A stretch of 64,000 nucleotides of DNA from Bacillus sp. NTK074B (GCF_017303375.1 NZ_JAFKOH010000006.1:1-64000); one strand, 5' to 3'; positions 26,197 through 34,648 are shown, counted from the first letter of the stretch. Translations and numbers: made by a program. The notes: generated by a model not told the origin, from the letters alone.

Positions 26197-26868
26197 ATGA
26201 AAACAGCCATCATAACAGGCGGAGGCTCCGGCCTCGGGAAAGAATTAGGCAAAATTCTCAGCAAACAAGGCTTTCAAATCTTTTTGGTGGGACGATCTGA
26301 AGACACGTTGAAAGAAGCATCTGCTGAAATTAAACATGAGGGCGGCGAAGCATCATTTGCCACATTGGATATTCGCTCAAAGGTTGAGATTAAAAAATTC
26401 CTTGAGCAACACTTTACAAACCGTCATATTTCATTACTTATACATAACGCCGGCGTTGGCTTCTTCGGTCCCTTCAACGAGTCAACTGACGATGAATTAG
26501 TAACCATGTTCGAGACCAATGCCCTCGGACCAATACGGTTAACAAAAGCCATACTACCTCAACTGGAGCAGGATAGCACCATCATTAATATCATTTCTAC
26601 AGCTGGCCTTAGAGGTAAGAAAAATGAGTCCTTGTATGTCGCAAGTAAGTTCGCACTAAGAGGGTTCGGGGAAAGCCTGCAAAAAGAATATGAAGGGACC
26701 GGTCTTCGTATCGTTAATGCCTATATGGGTGGTATGAATACTCCGTTCTGGGACAATAGCGACCATATTAGCGATCCTTCACGGCTTCGTTCTCCCAGAG
26801 AAGTGGCGGAGATGATCGTAAATGATTACCAGGAAAAAGATGAAATCGTCATCGAGTCAAAAAAATAA
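26197..26868 (+). CDS. Short-chain dehydrogenase/reductase (SDR) family protein
   Basis: A 223-residue classical SDR. The cofactor loop TGGGSGLGKE is at 8-17, the structural HNAGVG is at about 87-92, catalytic S is in IISTAGL, and the YVASK motif holds the catalytic Tyr and Lys near 148-152. It is short for the family and ends soon after the substrate loop. AAAGGATG is the ribosome binding site. It directly follows the repeat units and converges with a small membrane protein gene. Substrate unknown. Confidence 0.9.
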   Translation: MKTAIITGGGSGLGKELGKILSKQGFQIFLVGRSEDTLKEASAEIKHEGGEASFATLDIRSKVEIKKFLEQHFTNRHISLLIHNAGVGFFGPFNESTDDELVTMFETNALGPIRLTKAILPQLEQDSTIINIISTAGLRGKKNESLYVASKFALRGFGESLQKEYEGTGLRIVNAYMGGMNTPFWDNSDHISDPSRLRSPREVAEMIVNDYQEKDEIVIESKK

Positions 26869-26873
26869 ACCTC

Positions 26874-26907
26874 AAAAGGCAGCTTTCGATATACGAAAGC
26901 TGCCTTG
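26874..26907. terminator. Bidirectional terminator after the SDR gene
   Basis: AAGGCAGCTTTCG pairs with CGAAAGCTGCCTT around a four-base loop; TTGATTT follows on the plus strand and a TTGAGG stretch on the minus strand. Confidence 0.82.
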
Positions 26908-26909
26908 AT

Positions 26910-27323
26910 TTAAGGAGCAAAAGGAAAGAACAAAAAGGCCACAAAAAATAAAAGCATTGGAACTAAAAGCAATGCAAAGACATCAATGACCACTACGAAG
27001 GCAATCCATACCCAACGGATGACATCTTTTCTTTTTAGAAACTGCTGTATCATCCTGATATTGACCAGGATCATGAAGATTGCCACTCCAATAAGGAAAA
27101 ATGGTACGACCCATTTCCCCATATCCTCAGCATACCCCTGGTTGTGCCACTCCTGCCTGCCTATTGAAAAGAAGTCTGTTTGCACTTTAATAATCAATTC
27201 ACCAATGAGAAATATAAGGGCAATCCCCATTACTATTCCACCAGTGTAAATCTTGAATTTCCTACTAGTTCCTATAATAAGTGGCAGCGTGACAATAACG
27301 AACAGAAGAGCAAATACCTCCAC
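26910..27323 (-). CDS. Four-TM membrane protein, function unknown
   Basis: A 137-residue hydrophobic protein with four predicted membrane segments (about residues 2-18, 27-47, 72-90 and 102-132) and a short exposed loop between the second and third (KVQTDFFSIGRQEWHNQGYAEDMGKW). I do not recognise the family. Translation probably starts at the GTG at 27323 with GGGGGAG close upstream. It lies 52 bases downstream of recX on the same strand, so it may be co-transcribed with it. Confidence 0.7.
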   Translation of the reverse strand: MEVFALLFVIVTLPLIIGTSRKFKIYTGGIVMGIALIFLIGELIIKVQTDFFSIGRQEWHNQGYAEDMGKWVVPFFLIGVAIFMILVNIRMIQQFLKRKDVIRWVWIAFVVVIDVFALLLVPMLLFFVAFLFFPFAP

Positions 27324-27374
27324 CGAACTCCCCCTTTCCGTACCCCTTCCTTATCCCTTTAATGATGAAGAAAA

Positions 27375-28181
27375 TCACTCTTCATTTTCTTTTAATTCCT
27401 CCAGAAGCCTTTCGATGTCTTCCATGGAAAATCCTTTTCGATACAACGTTTGTTTCATCTTTTGGACATATTCATATCCATCATATTTTGAACTGAGTTT
27501 TCGGTGAGCCTTCAATCCCTGATGATAAACCGCATCCCATCTCTCATCGTCATCCCGGTCTGATTCGACTGTCTCCCATACAATTTTCATAACTGAACCG
27601 GGATAACCTTTTCTCATCAAGTTTTGTTCGATTTTTTGCTTGGCAATCATCTTGGAATCCTTTCGGTATTTATGAAGGAGCTTTTCTGTCAAAGCGACCG
27701 CTTTGTCTACCTGCTTCTCTTGAGTGAATGCGGCCAGAGCTTCTTCAATATGGGAATCTCCGACACCCTTTCTTCTTAATTCCCCGCGGATCCAAGTCGG
27801 CCCCTTGTCAGCCGTATTCATCTGAGTACCGACAAATGCATGGGCGAACTCCAAATCATTGATGTATTTAATCTCATTCAATTTATGGATCACTTCCTGG
27901 ACGATTCCATCTTCCGGATCCCCTTCCTGCAAATGATCGCGGATTTCTTTTTCCGTCCTCATACGATAGGCCAGATACTGAATCGCTTTGTTGAATGCTT
28001 TTTTTACATCGTCTTCGTATTGAAGTTCTGAAATCTCCAGCTCATCGACCTCAAGACCTTTTCTGAGCTGGAACTTAGCCAGTATCGCTTCATCGACACT
28101 GAAGGCATATTTACCATCTATAAATAAATTGTAACGCTCATCATTCTTCACTTGCTTCGTTATTTTTGTAATCTTCCCCAT
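27375..28181 (-). CDS. recX: Recombination regulator RecX
   Basis: A 268-residue modulator of the RecA recombinase; it binds RecA filaments and tunes strand exchange and SOS. The protein is almost wholly helical with the RecX three-helix repeats: AIQYLAYRMRTEKEIRDHL, YINDLEFAHAFV and GPTWIRGELRRKGV are the diagnostic segments. At 268 residues it has the long Bacillus form (yfhG in B. subtilis). The ATG at 28181 is preferred because GAGGTG is five to six bases away; the GTG before it lies inside the site. Divergent from yfhF, as in B. subtilis. Confidence 0.94.
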   Translation of the reverse strand: MGKITKITKQVKNDERYNLFIDGKYAFSVDEAILAKFQLRKGLEVDELEISELQYEDDVKKAFNKAIQYLAYRMRTEKEIRDHLQEGDPEDGIVQEVIHKLNEIKYINDLEFAHAFVGTQMNTADKGPTWIRGELRRKGVGDSHIEEALAAFTQEKQVDKAVALTEKLLHKYRKDSKMIAKQKIEQNLMRKGYPGSVMKIVWETVESDRDDDERWDAVYHQGLKAHRKLSSKYDGYEYVQKMKQTLYRKGFSMEDIERLLEELKENEE

Positions 28182-28271
28182 TTTTTCCACCTCTCCATCA
28201 TCCTAACACATTCAACATATGTTTTTTATTCTGAAGATAGGTAAAATAATAATATAACTGGAGGGATGAAA

Positions 28272-29177
28272 ATGAAGATCGCCATTACAGGTGGAACAGG
28301 TTTTGTCGGCCAGGCACTAACGGAGGAACTTCTTTCACATGAACATGAAATACTGATTCTTACACGTAATCCGGATAAGCATGAAGCACGTCCAGGTGTG
28401 AAGTATGTGAAATGGCTGTCTGATGGAGCAAGACCCGAAGAGTCACTTGAAGGAATCAATGCATTTATCAACCTTGCTGGAGAATCCATCAATAGCGGAC
28501 GGTGGACCGATGAGCGCAAGAAACGCATCATCAATAGCCGGCTCACCTCCACTGGGGAAGTGATTAATATAATTAAGGCTCTGAAAGAAAAACCTGCATG
28601 CTTAATCAATGCCAGCGCAATCGGCTATTATCCTTCTTCAAAGAGGAATACGTATACGGAAGCCTCGACGGAAACGGCAGACAATTTCCTTGGGGAAACC
28701 GTGCAAATATGGGAAAAGGAAGCGGCCAAGGCCAAACAGTTGGGCATTCGCGTTGCATATACGCGATTTGGCATCATTCTCGGTAAAGACGAAGGTGCCC
28801 TTCCCCGTATTGCACTACCCTATAAAATGTTTGTCGGAGGCACGGTCGGTTCAGGTGAACAGTGGATGTCATGGGTTCACATCAAAGACATCGCGAGAGC
28901 CGTGAATTTTGTAGCCGAAACAGAGGGGATTGAAGGACCGGTTAATGTCACCGCACCTTCCCCTGTCACCATGAAAGAATTCGGAAAGACACTCGGGGAC
29001 GTAATGAGCAGGCCCCACTGGATACCGGTCCCATCATTCGCTTTAAAAGCGGCCATGGGTGAAATGAGCGCCCTTGTGTTGGAAGGACAAAAAGTACTTC
29101 CAAGTGTCCTCTTAGAACATGGCTTCAAATTCTCATTCCCTGAATTAAAGAGTGCCCTGATGGAAATATATCGATAA
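28272..29177 (+). CDS. yfhF: YfhF, TIGR01777-type NAD(P)-dependent epimerase
   Basis: A 301-residue Rossmann-fold protein of the extended SDR group (SulA/TIGR01777). The cofactor loop TGGTGFVG lies at residues 6-13, the family block NLAGESINSGRWT follows, and a DUF1731 domain ends the protein (LEGQKVLPSVLLEHGF). The ATG at 28272 has GGAGG seven bases upstream; the ATG two codons earlier is too close. Enzymatic substrate unknown. The gene is the first of a yfhF-yfhE-yfhD run conserved in Bacillus. Confidence 0.92.
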   Translation: MKIAITGGTGFVGQALTEELLSHEHEILILTRNPDKHEARPGVKYVKWLSDGARPEESLEGINAFINLAGESINSGRWTDERKKRIINSRLTSTGEVINIIKALKEKPACLINASAIGYYPSSKRNTYTEASTETADNFLGETVQIWEKEAAKAKQLGIRVAYTRFGIILGKDEGALPRIALPYKMFVGGTVGSGEQWMSWVHIKDIARAVNFVAETEGIEGPVNVTAPSPVTMKEFGKTLGDVMSRPHWIPVPSFALKAAMGEMSALVLEGQKVLPSVLLEHGFKFSFPELKSALMEIYR

Positions 29178-29248
29178 GTAAGAGGTATGCCCCTTCCTTT
29201 TCAAGGTAAAAATAGAACTAATCTTGAAAAGAAGGGATGTACATAAGA

Positions 29249-29374
29249 ATGGATAATAAAAAGAAGAAAGACAAAAACAAATCGGGACTTTCAAGCGCTC
29301 AGGAAGTAACCTACTCACGTGAATTTAAAGCAGCAGACCGTGCCGCAGGCTTTAATCCGAAAGCGCATAGATAG
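29249..29374 (+). CDS. yfhE: YfhE-like small protein, 41 aa
   Basis: A 41-residue basic protein, MDNKKKKDKNKSGLSSAQEV followed by TYSREFKAADRAAGFNPKAH and R. The VTYSREFKxADRxAG core fits the YfhE family, and it lies between yfhF and yfhD exactly as in B. subtilis. A GAAGGGA site lies about eleven bases upstream. It is closed by its own terminator. Role unknown; spore location is plausible from the neighbours. Confidence 0.85.
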   Translation: MDNKKKKDKNKSGLSSAQEVTYSREFKAADRAAGFNPKAHR

Positions 29375-29416
29375 TCAATTATTTCCTAACTAAAAACCCC
29401 TGCTTTGAAGAAAGAT

Positions 29417-29453
29417 AAAGGTACAGGTTATAAGCCTGTGCCTTTATTTTTTT
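29417..29453 (+). terminator. Rho-independent terminator after yfhE
   Basis: AAAGGTACAGG pairs with CCTGTGCCTTT (one G-T pair) around 13 bases and is followed by ATTTTTTT. Confidence 0.88.
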
Positions 29454-29474
29454 AGCGAAAAGGGGATGTTTATA

Positions 29475-29660
29475 TTGGGAAGATCACGCGGCCATAGCAA
29501 AAGAGGAAATAAAAACAGCCTGCCACAAACACCCGCTCAGCTCAAATCTGATGGTGTTGACGAAGAGTTCTCAACAGAACTTGCCGACCAGGCTGACATG
29601 GAAGCACAAGCCCGTGCAAATGCTTCCAATCAGCGTGCACGAGTGAAGAAAAACCAATAG
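29475..29660 (+). CDS. yfhD: YfhD-like small protein
   Basis: A 61-residue hydrophilic protein with a basic start (GRSRGHSKRGNK) and an acidic-then-Ala-rich second half (DGVDEEFSTELADQADMEAQ). It matches YfhD of Bacillus, which begins MGR-R-HS. I place the start at the TTG at 29475, nine bases after AAGGGG, because the upstream ATG at 29466 is directly next to that site. Function unknown; small-protein spore candidates of this kind are common. Confidence 0.85.
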   Translation: MGRSRGHSKRGNKNSLPQTPAQLKSDGVDEEFSTELADQADMEAQARANASNQRARVKKNQ

Positions 29661-29690
29661 TGCAATCCCATTAGTTAAACATTCAGGCAA

Positions 29691-29733
29691 AAAGGGACCC
29701 CTGCTGAGATAGCAAGGGTCCCTTCTTCATTTA
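29691..29733 (+). terminator. Terminator after yfhD
   Basis: AAGGGACCC (29692-29700) pairs with GGGTCCCTT (29716-29724), followed by a weak T-rich stretch (CTTCATTTATT). Confidence 0.72.
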
Positions 29734-29814
29734 TTCACTCAAACCACAAACGGCTTTTTGTTATTCTTCTGATTATGTGAAATCAATCGTTTCATATACG
29801 TCATGATCTTACCA

Positions 29815-30156
29815 TTATCCCTCGCGACTCAAATCAATGATCCGGATCAAATTCTCATTCTCATCTTGGAAAATGGCATATCTGCCTGGAGGGATATCAC
29901 ATGGTGCTTTAATGAAATGGAGCTTATCCTGGTATTGTTCAACATAATCATCTACGCTGTCGACAATAAAAATCCCGCCTGGACCCAATTCTGCCTCATC
30001 ATTTTCAATCATTAATTGAACATCCGTTCCCGGCAGTTTAAGGGCAATTGTATGGTCCCCCTCTCTCCAGGCCTCTTCAAATCCTAGCGTATCACGATAA
30101 TAATGGAGAGATTTCACTAAGTCTGTTACTGGATGACACAAAAAAGCCAGCTTCAT
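29815..30156 (-). CDS. VOC (glyoxalase/bleomycin resistance) family protein
   Basis: A 113-residue single-domain VOC protein: two beta-alpha-beta-beta-beta units starting FLCHPVTDLVKSLHYYRDTLGFEE and ending FQDENENLIRIIDLS (given by region, about residues 5-28 and 95-110). Metal ligands would be H8 and the C-terminal E of the ENENL strand. GAGGTGGAG precedes the ATG. It is divergent from a TetR regulator with two palindromic operators in between, so it is probably the regulator's target. Substrate unknown; resistance or detoxification is a guess from the family. Confidence 0.87.
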   Translation of the reverse strand: MKLAFLCHPVTDLVKSLHYYRDTLGFEEAWREGDHTIALKLPGTDVQLMIENDEAELGPGGIFIVDSVDDYVEQYQDKLHFIKAPCDIPPGRYAIFQDENENLIRIIDLSREG

Positions 30157-30188
30157 TTACTCCACCTCAATAGTATTTTTCACCAAAA

Positions 30189-30222
30189 CATAACTTGGTT
30201 ATGTATAACGTAACTTAGTTAC
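30189..30222. promoter_or_regulatory. Twin palindromic TetR operators
   Basis: CATAACTTGGTTATG (30189-30203) and GTAACTTAGTTAC (30210-30222) are both perfect palindromes, are similar to one another, and are centred 20 bp apart. The second overlaps the -35 of the tetR promoter. They lie in the divergent gap between the VOC and TetR genes. Confidence 0.72.
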
Positions 30223-30246
30223 AAATTTATGTCAATATGATATACT
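30219..30246 (+). promoter_or_regulatory. Promoter of the tetR gene (leaderless)
   Basis: TTACAA (30219-30224), a 16-base spacer and TATACT (30241-30246). The expected start point falls at or one to two bases before the ATG at 30253, so the message would have no leader; no ribosome binding site is seen. Confidence 0.62.
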
Positions 30247-30252
30247 CCTAAT

Positions 30253-30765
30253 ATGAAAAATTGGATACCTGTTCCAGGAAGTAAAAAGGAAACGATTATT
30301 AAATTAGCTCTAGAACAATTTAAAGAGAAAGGGTATGAAGGGGTCAATATCAAGGATTTAGCAAAGGAGGCGAATATGACGACCGGTGTGATTTATCACC
30401 ATTTTGGTTCAAAGGCACAGTTATATTCAGTGATCAGACAGGATGTAGAGCAGCGGATTATAGACAGGATGGAAGGTGCCGCGGATACGGTCAGTGATCC
30501 TGTCAATAAACTTAAAATGGCTTTAGTAACAGGACTCGATGCTACGATAAAGCTAAGAGTCGGGCGGTTATTATGTGAAGAAAATCCACACGCAGCCGAT
30601 AAAATCGAAGAATTTGTTCTACAGCTCCTTGAAGGAACCATTGCCGGCCTGGAATTCATTGTTCTTCCATCATGGCGCTCGATCCTGGCGGCCATTGAAA
30701 ATGAAAAGATTGATCTAGGCCAAGGAAGAGAATTAATAGCATGGCTTTTTCAAAAAAAGTTGTGA
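30253..30765 (+). CDS. TetR/AcrR family transcriptional regulator
   Basis: A 170-residue regulator with the N-terminal TetR helix-turn-helix: KKETIIKLALEQFKEKGYEG, then IKDLAKEANMTTGVIYHHFG at about residues 30-55. The C-terminal ligand domain is short (about 110 residues against the usual 140). There is no Shine-Dalgarno sequence, and the -10 box sits seven bases before the ATG, so it is probably translated from a leaderless mRNA. Two palindromes upstream should be its operators; it likely represses itself and the divergent VOC gene. Inducer unknown. Confidence 0.88.
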   Translation: MKNWIPVPGSKKETIIKLALEQFKEKGYEGVNIKDLAKEANMTTGVIYHHFGSKAQLYSVIRQDVEQRIIDRMEGAADTVSDPVNKLKMALVTGLDATIKLRVGRLLCEENPHAADKIEEFVLQLLEGTIAGLEFIVLPSWRSILAAIENEKIDLGQGRELIAWLFQKKL

Positions 30766-30923
30766 AAGGGGCTCCCTGCCTCTTTCACTATCCTGACAAC
30801 GTATGAATCAAGGAAATTTCACAATGAAAGTCACTTATGGTCTGTTTATTATCGAAACTTTCTTATTACAGATCCGTATTACATAATAGAAATAAACAGA
30901 TGCCGTTTACGGAGGATTAGAGT

Positions 30924-32546
30924 ATGAAATCAGAGAACAAGCTTTGGAGAATGTGGAAAATCCTGTCCCTTGCCTTATCCATCGTCGTGCGGGTGTACTG
31001 GTATCGACTCCCCGGTAAGTCCCAATGGGAAAAAGATAAGCTCTGGGAACGAATCGGCAAGGAATTCAAAGATACCCTTTTCGAACTGAATGGTGTGTTA
31101 ATTAAAGTCGGGCAACTTCTCAGTATCCGGGAAGATTTACTTCCCAAAGGCTTTATCAGTCAAATTCAAGATCTTGTGGATCATGTTCCTCCATCCCCAT
31201 GGGATCAAATACAATCGGTTCTTGAACGTGAATGGGGAACCTCCATTTCTTCGATAGTCATGGACATAGACAAAGAAGCCGTTGCATCGGCCTCCATTGG
31301 CGAAGTATATAAAGCAAGACTACTGGATGGAACTCAAGTAGCCATCAAGGTACAGCGTCCGGAAATCCCAATACTCGTCAAGACGGATTTCCGCACTCTT
31401 TCAATCATCATCTGGTTTGCCCGGCATTTCGCTCCCATGCCAAAAGGGTTCCTTGACTTTAAGATGCTCTATAGAGAATTAAAACAGGTGATTGAACAGG
31501 AACTGGATTTTTCGAAGGAAATGAGTACGGCCATTTCCTTTAAGCACAGATTTAAGGATCATTCCAATGTGAAGATCCCCGCCATGTACCCTGACCATTG
31601 CACAGATAAAGTACTTGTAATGGAATGGGTGGATGGTGTCCGATTGAATGATAAAGAAGCGATAAATGTGTATGGACTGGACGGACAGAAACTTGCACAG
31701 CACTTATTCCGGCTCTTCCTCCCTCAGTGGCTTGAGCCGGGGATCTTTCATGCCGACCCCCATGCAGGAAATATCCTGCTTCAGCCCGATGGTTCATTTG
31801 TTTTATTGGACTTCGGGATGATCGGTGAAATTTCGAAAAGGGATTCTGCACATTTTCAAGATCTTCTGGAAGGGGTCCTATTAAAAAATTTCCGGAAAGC
31901 TTCAGAGGCACTGGCTCATTTAGGGTTCCTGCTCCCAAATGCAAGTCCGAAGACCATTGAGCCTGTCCTGAAGGAATTTGTCACACTCGATATGGAGCAG
32001 TTTAAGAAGATGGATATGATTTCAGTTAAAAAGGAAATCAACGACATGGTGAAATCACTTCCGGTTCAGGTACCGACCCGCTTTATCTTCTTAGGTCGTT
32101 CATTTGCCACCATCGAGGGGCTTGTCCATACGCTGAGCCCCGAAGAGGAAATCCTTGATGTCGTTAAACCGGCCTTTTTGGATTGGGTGAAGGATGGCAA
32201 CACAAATAAATGGGAGCTTCTTATGAAATGGGTTGGGGCACTGCCTGTCTTTCAGACGATTCAAAAGGTACGGCAGTTGTTGGACGTACCGGAATTAAAA
32301 CTGGAACAAAAGGACCGCCATCAGCTAAATGAATTTCATTTCAATCTCTTTGAAAGCCAAAAGAAGCAAGCGTTCATCCTGCTTCTGGCGGGGGGCGCTG
32401 GTGGATTTACTGGGCTTGGTTTCGGAATGGAGTTCATCTGGCAAGGTAGCTTTGGACTTGCCGGATTCGGCATCACTTTGTATTGGATGGTTGATATAAA
32501 ACAAAGAGCCTGGCTAAAGAAATTGAAGAATGGGCAACTGCATTAA
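30924..32546 (+). CDS. AarF/UbiB (ABC1) atypical kinase-like protein
   Basis: A 540-residue protein of the ADCK/UbiB family. The family-specific KVGQLLSIREDLLP (the KxGQ motif) is at about residues 62-75, the alanine-rich loop ASIGEVYKA follows, and the kinase core HADPHAGN and LDFGMIG supplies catalytic and metal residues. Two hydrophobic segments at the C-terminus (ILLLAGGAGGFTGLGFG region and the following one) anchor it in the membrane. GGAGG precedes the ATG. Family members support isoprenoid quinone synthesis; in a menaquinone-using Bacillus the exact role is open. Monocistronic. Confidence 0.9.
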   Translation: MKSENKLWRMWKILSLALSIVVRVYWYRLPGKSQWEKDKLWERIGKEFKDTLFELNGVLIKVGQLLSIREDLLPKGFISQIQDLVDHVPPSPWDQIQSVLEREWGTSISSIVMDIDKEAVASASIGEVYKARLLDGTQVAIKVQRPEIPILVKTDFRTLSIIIWFARHFAPMPKGFLDFKMLYRELKQVIEQELDFSKEMSTAISFKHRFKDHSNVKIPAMYPDHCTDKVLVMEWVDGVRLNDKEAINVYGLDGQKLAQHLFRLFLPQWLEPGIFHADPHAGNILLQPDGSFVLLDFGMIGEISKRDSAHFQDLLEGVLLKNFRKASEALAHLGFLLPNASPKTIEPVLKEFVTLDMEQFKKMDMISVKKEINDMVKSLPVQVPTRFIFLGRSFATIEGLVHTLSPEEEILDVVKPAFLDWVKDGNTNKWELLMKWVGALPVFQTIQKVRQLLDVPELKLEQKDRHQLNEFHFNLFESQKKQAFILLLAGGAGGFTGLGFGMEFIWQGSFGLAGFGITLYWMVDIKQRAWLKKLKNGQLH

Positions 32547-32552
32547 ACGTGA

Positions 32553-32586
32553 AAAGGTAACCTGTCTATAATAAGGTTGCCTTTTT
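32553..32586 (+). terminator. Terminator after the AarF-like gene
   Basis: AAAGGTAACC pairs with GGTTGCCTTT (one G-T pair) and is followed by TTT with a preceding T-rich stem end. Confidence 0.75.
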
Positions 32587-32614
32587 ATGGTAGAATCCAA
32601 ACAGGAGGGATACT

Positions 32615-32796
32615 ATGACAAATCGTAAAGAACCGTTTAATGATGTGATCGACCATTTGTCCAAGATTGAAGGGGCACCTATGAGTAACCAGAAATAAGC
32701 AAACCCCCACTCGGAATCCGGATCATCGGGTATGGGATGATCACATTCACGGCCCTAGCATCTTTATTGTTCATTATGGTGGTCATACTTGATTAA
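32615..32796 (+). pseudogene. Small membrane protein gene with a one-base frameshift
   Basis: A good AGGAGGG site precedes ATG at 32615, and the frame codes for 27 residues (MTNRKEPFNDVIDHLSKIEG, then APMSNQK) before TAA at 32696. One base later in frame the reading continues ISKPPLGIRIIGYGM and a hydrophobic helix to TAA at 32796, with no start codon of its own. Adding one A in the AGAAATAAG run gives one coherent protein of about 60 residues, a charged head and a single membrane helix. This looks like a frameshifted gene or a sequencing error. The 3' end overlaps the next gene by 14 bases. Confidence 0.55.
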
Positions 32797-33136
32797 AACT
32801 AATTTCGGGCTGATGCTGAAACTCCTCCAATTCAATCCGGTTATCTCCAATAAAGTAAACTCCTTCTTCTTCCAAGAGTCGTTTTTGGATCATCTTCTGC
32901 TCCTCATCACGAAATCCGATTTCCCCTTTACTATTCAGTACCCTGTGCCACGGCAGATTGTACTTTTCACTCATAGAATGGAGGACCCGGACGATCTGCC
33001 TTGCCGCTCTCGGACTGCCTGCATGCAGAGCGATTTGTCCGTACGTCATGACCTTCCCGGGAGGTATCCTCTTTATAATTTTCACGGCTTTTTCGGTAAA
33101 CGGCTTCAAACTCGTTACCTCCTCTTTCTCTCTCAT
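32783..33136 (-). CDS. Alkyltransferase-like protein (MGMT fold, no active cysteine)
   Basis: A 117-residue protein with the DNA-binding domain of O6-alkylguanine-DNA alkyltransferase. The helix-turn-helix GKVMTYGQIALHAGSPRAARQIV is present at about residues 27-49 with the intercalating Arg, but the active-site PCHR is replaced by PWHR (LPWHRVLNS). It is therefore an ATL protein: such proteins bind alkylated bases and hand the lesion to nucleotide excision repair instead of repairing it. GGGGGAG precedes the ATG. It stands alone on the minus strand between plus-strand genes. Confidence 0.9.
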   Translation of the reverse strand: MREKEEVTSLKPFTEKAVKIIKRIPPGKVMTYGQIALHAGSPRAARQIVRVLHSMSEKYNLPWHRVLNSKGEIGFRDEEQKMIQKRLLEEEGVYFIGDNRIELEEFQHQPEISFNQV

Positions 33137-33267
33137 TCAACTACTCCCCCTATTGTAATATGAGGACTTGAACATAGTAAATAATGCCTTCACAAGCCGG
33201 GTTCCTAGAAGATTTGCTTTCATTATATTAGACTGTATATGAAAGAAGAAAAGGACGTGATGATTAT

Positions 33268-34011
33268 ATGGATATTAAACTGATTGCACTGGATATGGAC
33301 GGGACTCTCGTCAACCATGAAGGAGAGGTTTCCCCAGAGAATGAACAAGCCATTCAACGTGCGAAGGAGAAAGGAATTCATGTCGTGTTAAGTACTGGAC
33401 GTTCTCTTTTCACATGCCGTGATATTTCAGACGAACTGGGCCGTTCATCTTATCTTGTGACTGTGAATGGGGGAGAAATCTACGATCATGAATATAATCT
33501 TGTTGACAGCATCCCCTTGGATATTGATCTGGTGAAGCAGCTTTGGGAGTTGAAGAAAGAGCATGATGTTTACTTCTGGTCCTCTACTTCAGAAGGGTTG
33601 TTCAATAGTAAGAAGCCTTTTGATCAGGACATTGAAACCTATAATTGGCTGAAGTTTGGCTTTGATATACAGGATGATGATGTCCGCAAAGTCGTGATGG
33701 ACGAACTTGTGAAAAATGAAGGACTTGAGATTACGAATTCATCCCCGACGAATATTGAAATTAATCCAGCCGGAGTCAATAAAGCCGCGGCATTAGTGAA
33801 AGTATGTAAATGGCTGGATCTTTCCATGGATCAGGTCATGGCGGTCGGCGACAGTATGAATGACATTGCCATGATTCGTGAAGCAGGTTTCGGGGTGGCC
33901 ATGGGCAACGCACAGGAAATGGTAAAAGAAGCAGCCGATTGGGTAACGGGTATCAATACTGATCATGGCGTGGCACAAGCAATCGATAAAGTAATGGCAG
34001 AAATGGAATAA
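33268..34011 (+). CDS. HAD superfamily Cof-type sugar-phosphate phosphatase
   Basis: A 247-residue HAD phosphatase of the Cof/IIB subfamily. Motif I DMDGT is at residues 9-13 with nucleophile D9 and acid D11, motif II is LSTGR, the motif III lysine lies in NKAAAL, and motif IV is GDSMNDIAM. The cap domain sits between motifs II and III. It probably hydrolyses a sugar phosphate or FMN-like substrate; specificity is not readable. AAGGACG is the ribosome binding site. Monocistronic. Confidence 0.92.
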   Translation: MDIKLIALDMDGTLVNHEGEVSPENEQAIQRAKEKGIHVVLSTGRSLFTCRDISDELGRSSYLVTVNGGEIYDHEYNLVDSIPLDIDLVKQLWELKKEHDVYFWSSTSEGLFNSKKPFDQDIETYNWLKFGFDIQDDDVRKVVMDELVKNEGLEITNSSPTNIEINPAGVNKAAALVKVCKWLDLSMDQVMAVGDSMNDIAMIREAGFGVAMGNAQEMVKEAADWVTGINTDHGVAQAIDKVMAEME

Positions 34012-34125
34012 ACATGTTGATGAAGGTGCCTGATTCAATAAGTGTCAGGCACTTTCGCTTTCCATCGTGTCTATTATTATTACATTAGGTCCATACTGAG
34101 TATAAAAACAAGGATTGTACCCGAC

Positions 34126-34638
34126 ATGTATCTATTACTGGTAGTGGTTGTTTATCTGATTTTTGCTAAACTCTTTATTGATTGGAAACGTTGGAAAGAG
34201 TATTACCCAACCGTTCAATATTATATTATCTGTAACCTTACATATAATATGATTTTTTATAACCATACTTTATGGAAGTACAAGGCGGTGACGGTAGAAT
34301 GGCTAAACCATACTCTTATCGAACTCGTCTTCACCTTTTTCATCATTCCTGTTGCGATCATGATCTTTCTCCGTTATTATCCATACGGAAAAAAGAAATG
34401 GCTCTACCTTACCTGCTGGATATCCTATTTCACCTTTCTGGAATACCTGTTTCATAAAAAGGGTCTGTTCCTGTACGAGAATGGCTGGAATTTAGGGTGG
34501 TCCGCTGTGTTTAATATCATTATGTTTTCCATCTTAGGTTTACATCACAAGAAGCCTTTACTTGCCATCATTATTTCCTTGCCTATCATCGCCATTCTAT
34601 TATTCCTTTTCCATCCATCTTTACACGATTTAAAGTGA
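34126..34638 (+). CDS. CBO0543-type membrane protein
   Basis: A 170-residue protein with five predicted membrane segments and aromatic-rich loops (KRWKEYYPTVQYYIICNLTYN after the first segment; LFHKKGLFLYENGWNLGWS before the fourth). It resembles the CBO0543 family of unknown function found in Bacillus and Clostridium. The ATG at 34126 is used with a modest AAGGA site; the frame opens earlier, at 34042, without one. It is followed 10 bases later by a 31-residue membrane peptide gene, probably co-transcribed. Confidence 0.8.
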   Translation: MYLLLVVVVYLIFAKLFIDWKRWKEYYPTVQYYIICNLTYNMIFYNHTLWKYKAVTVEWLNHTLIELVFTFFIIPVAIMIFLRYYPYGKKKWLYLTCWISYFTFLEYLFHKKGLFLYENGWNLGWSAVFNIIMFSILGLHHKKPLLAIIISLPIIAILLFLFHPSLHDLK

Positions 34639-34648
34639 GGGTGTTTCA

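Noticed and set aside
25992-26264. Minus-strand open frame of 90 codons with an internal protein repeat
   Set aside because: It is made of the interspersed repeat units and overlaps the SDR gene; no ribosome binding site and low-complexity translation.
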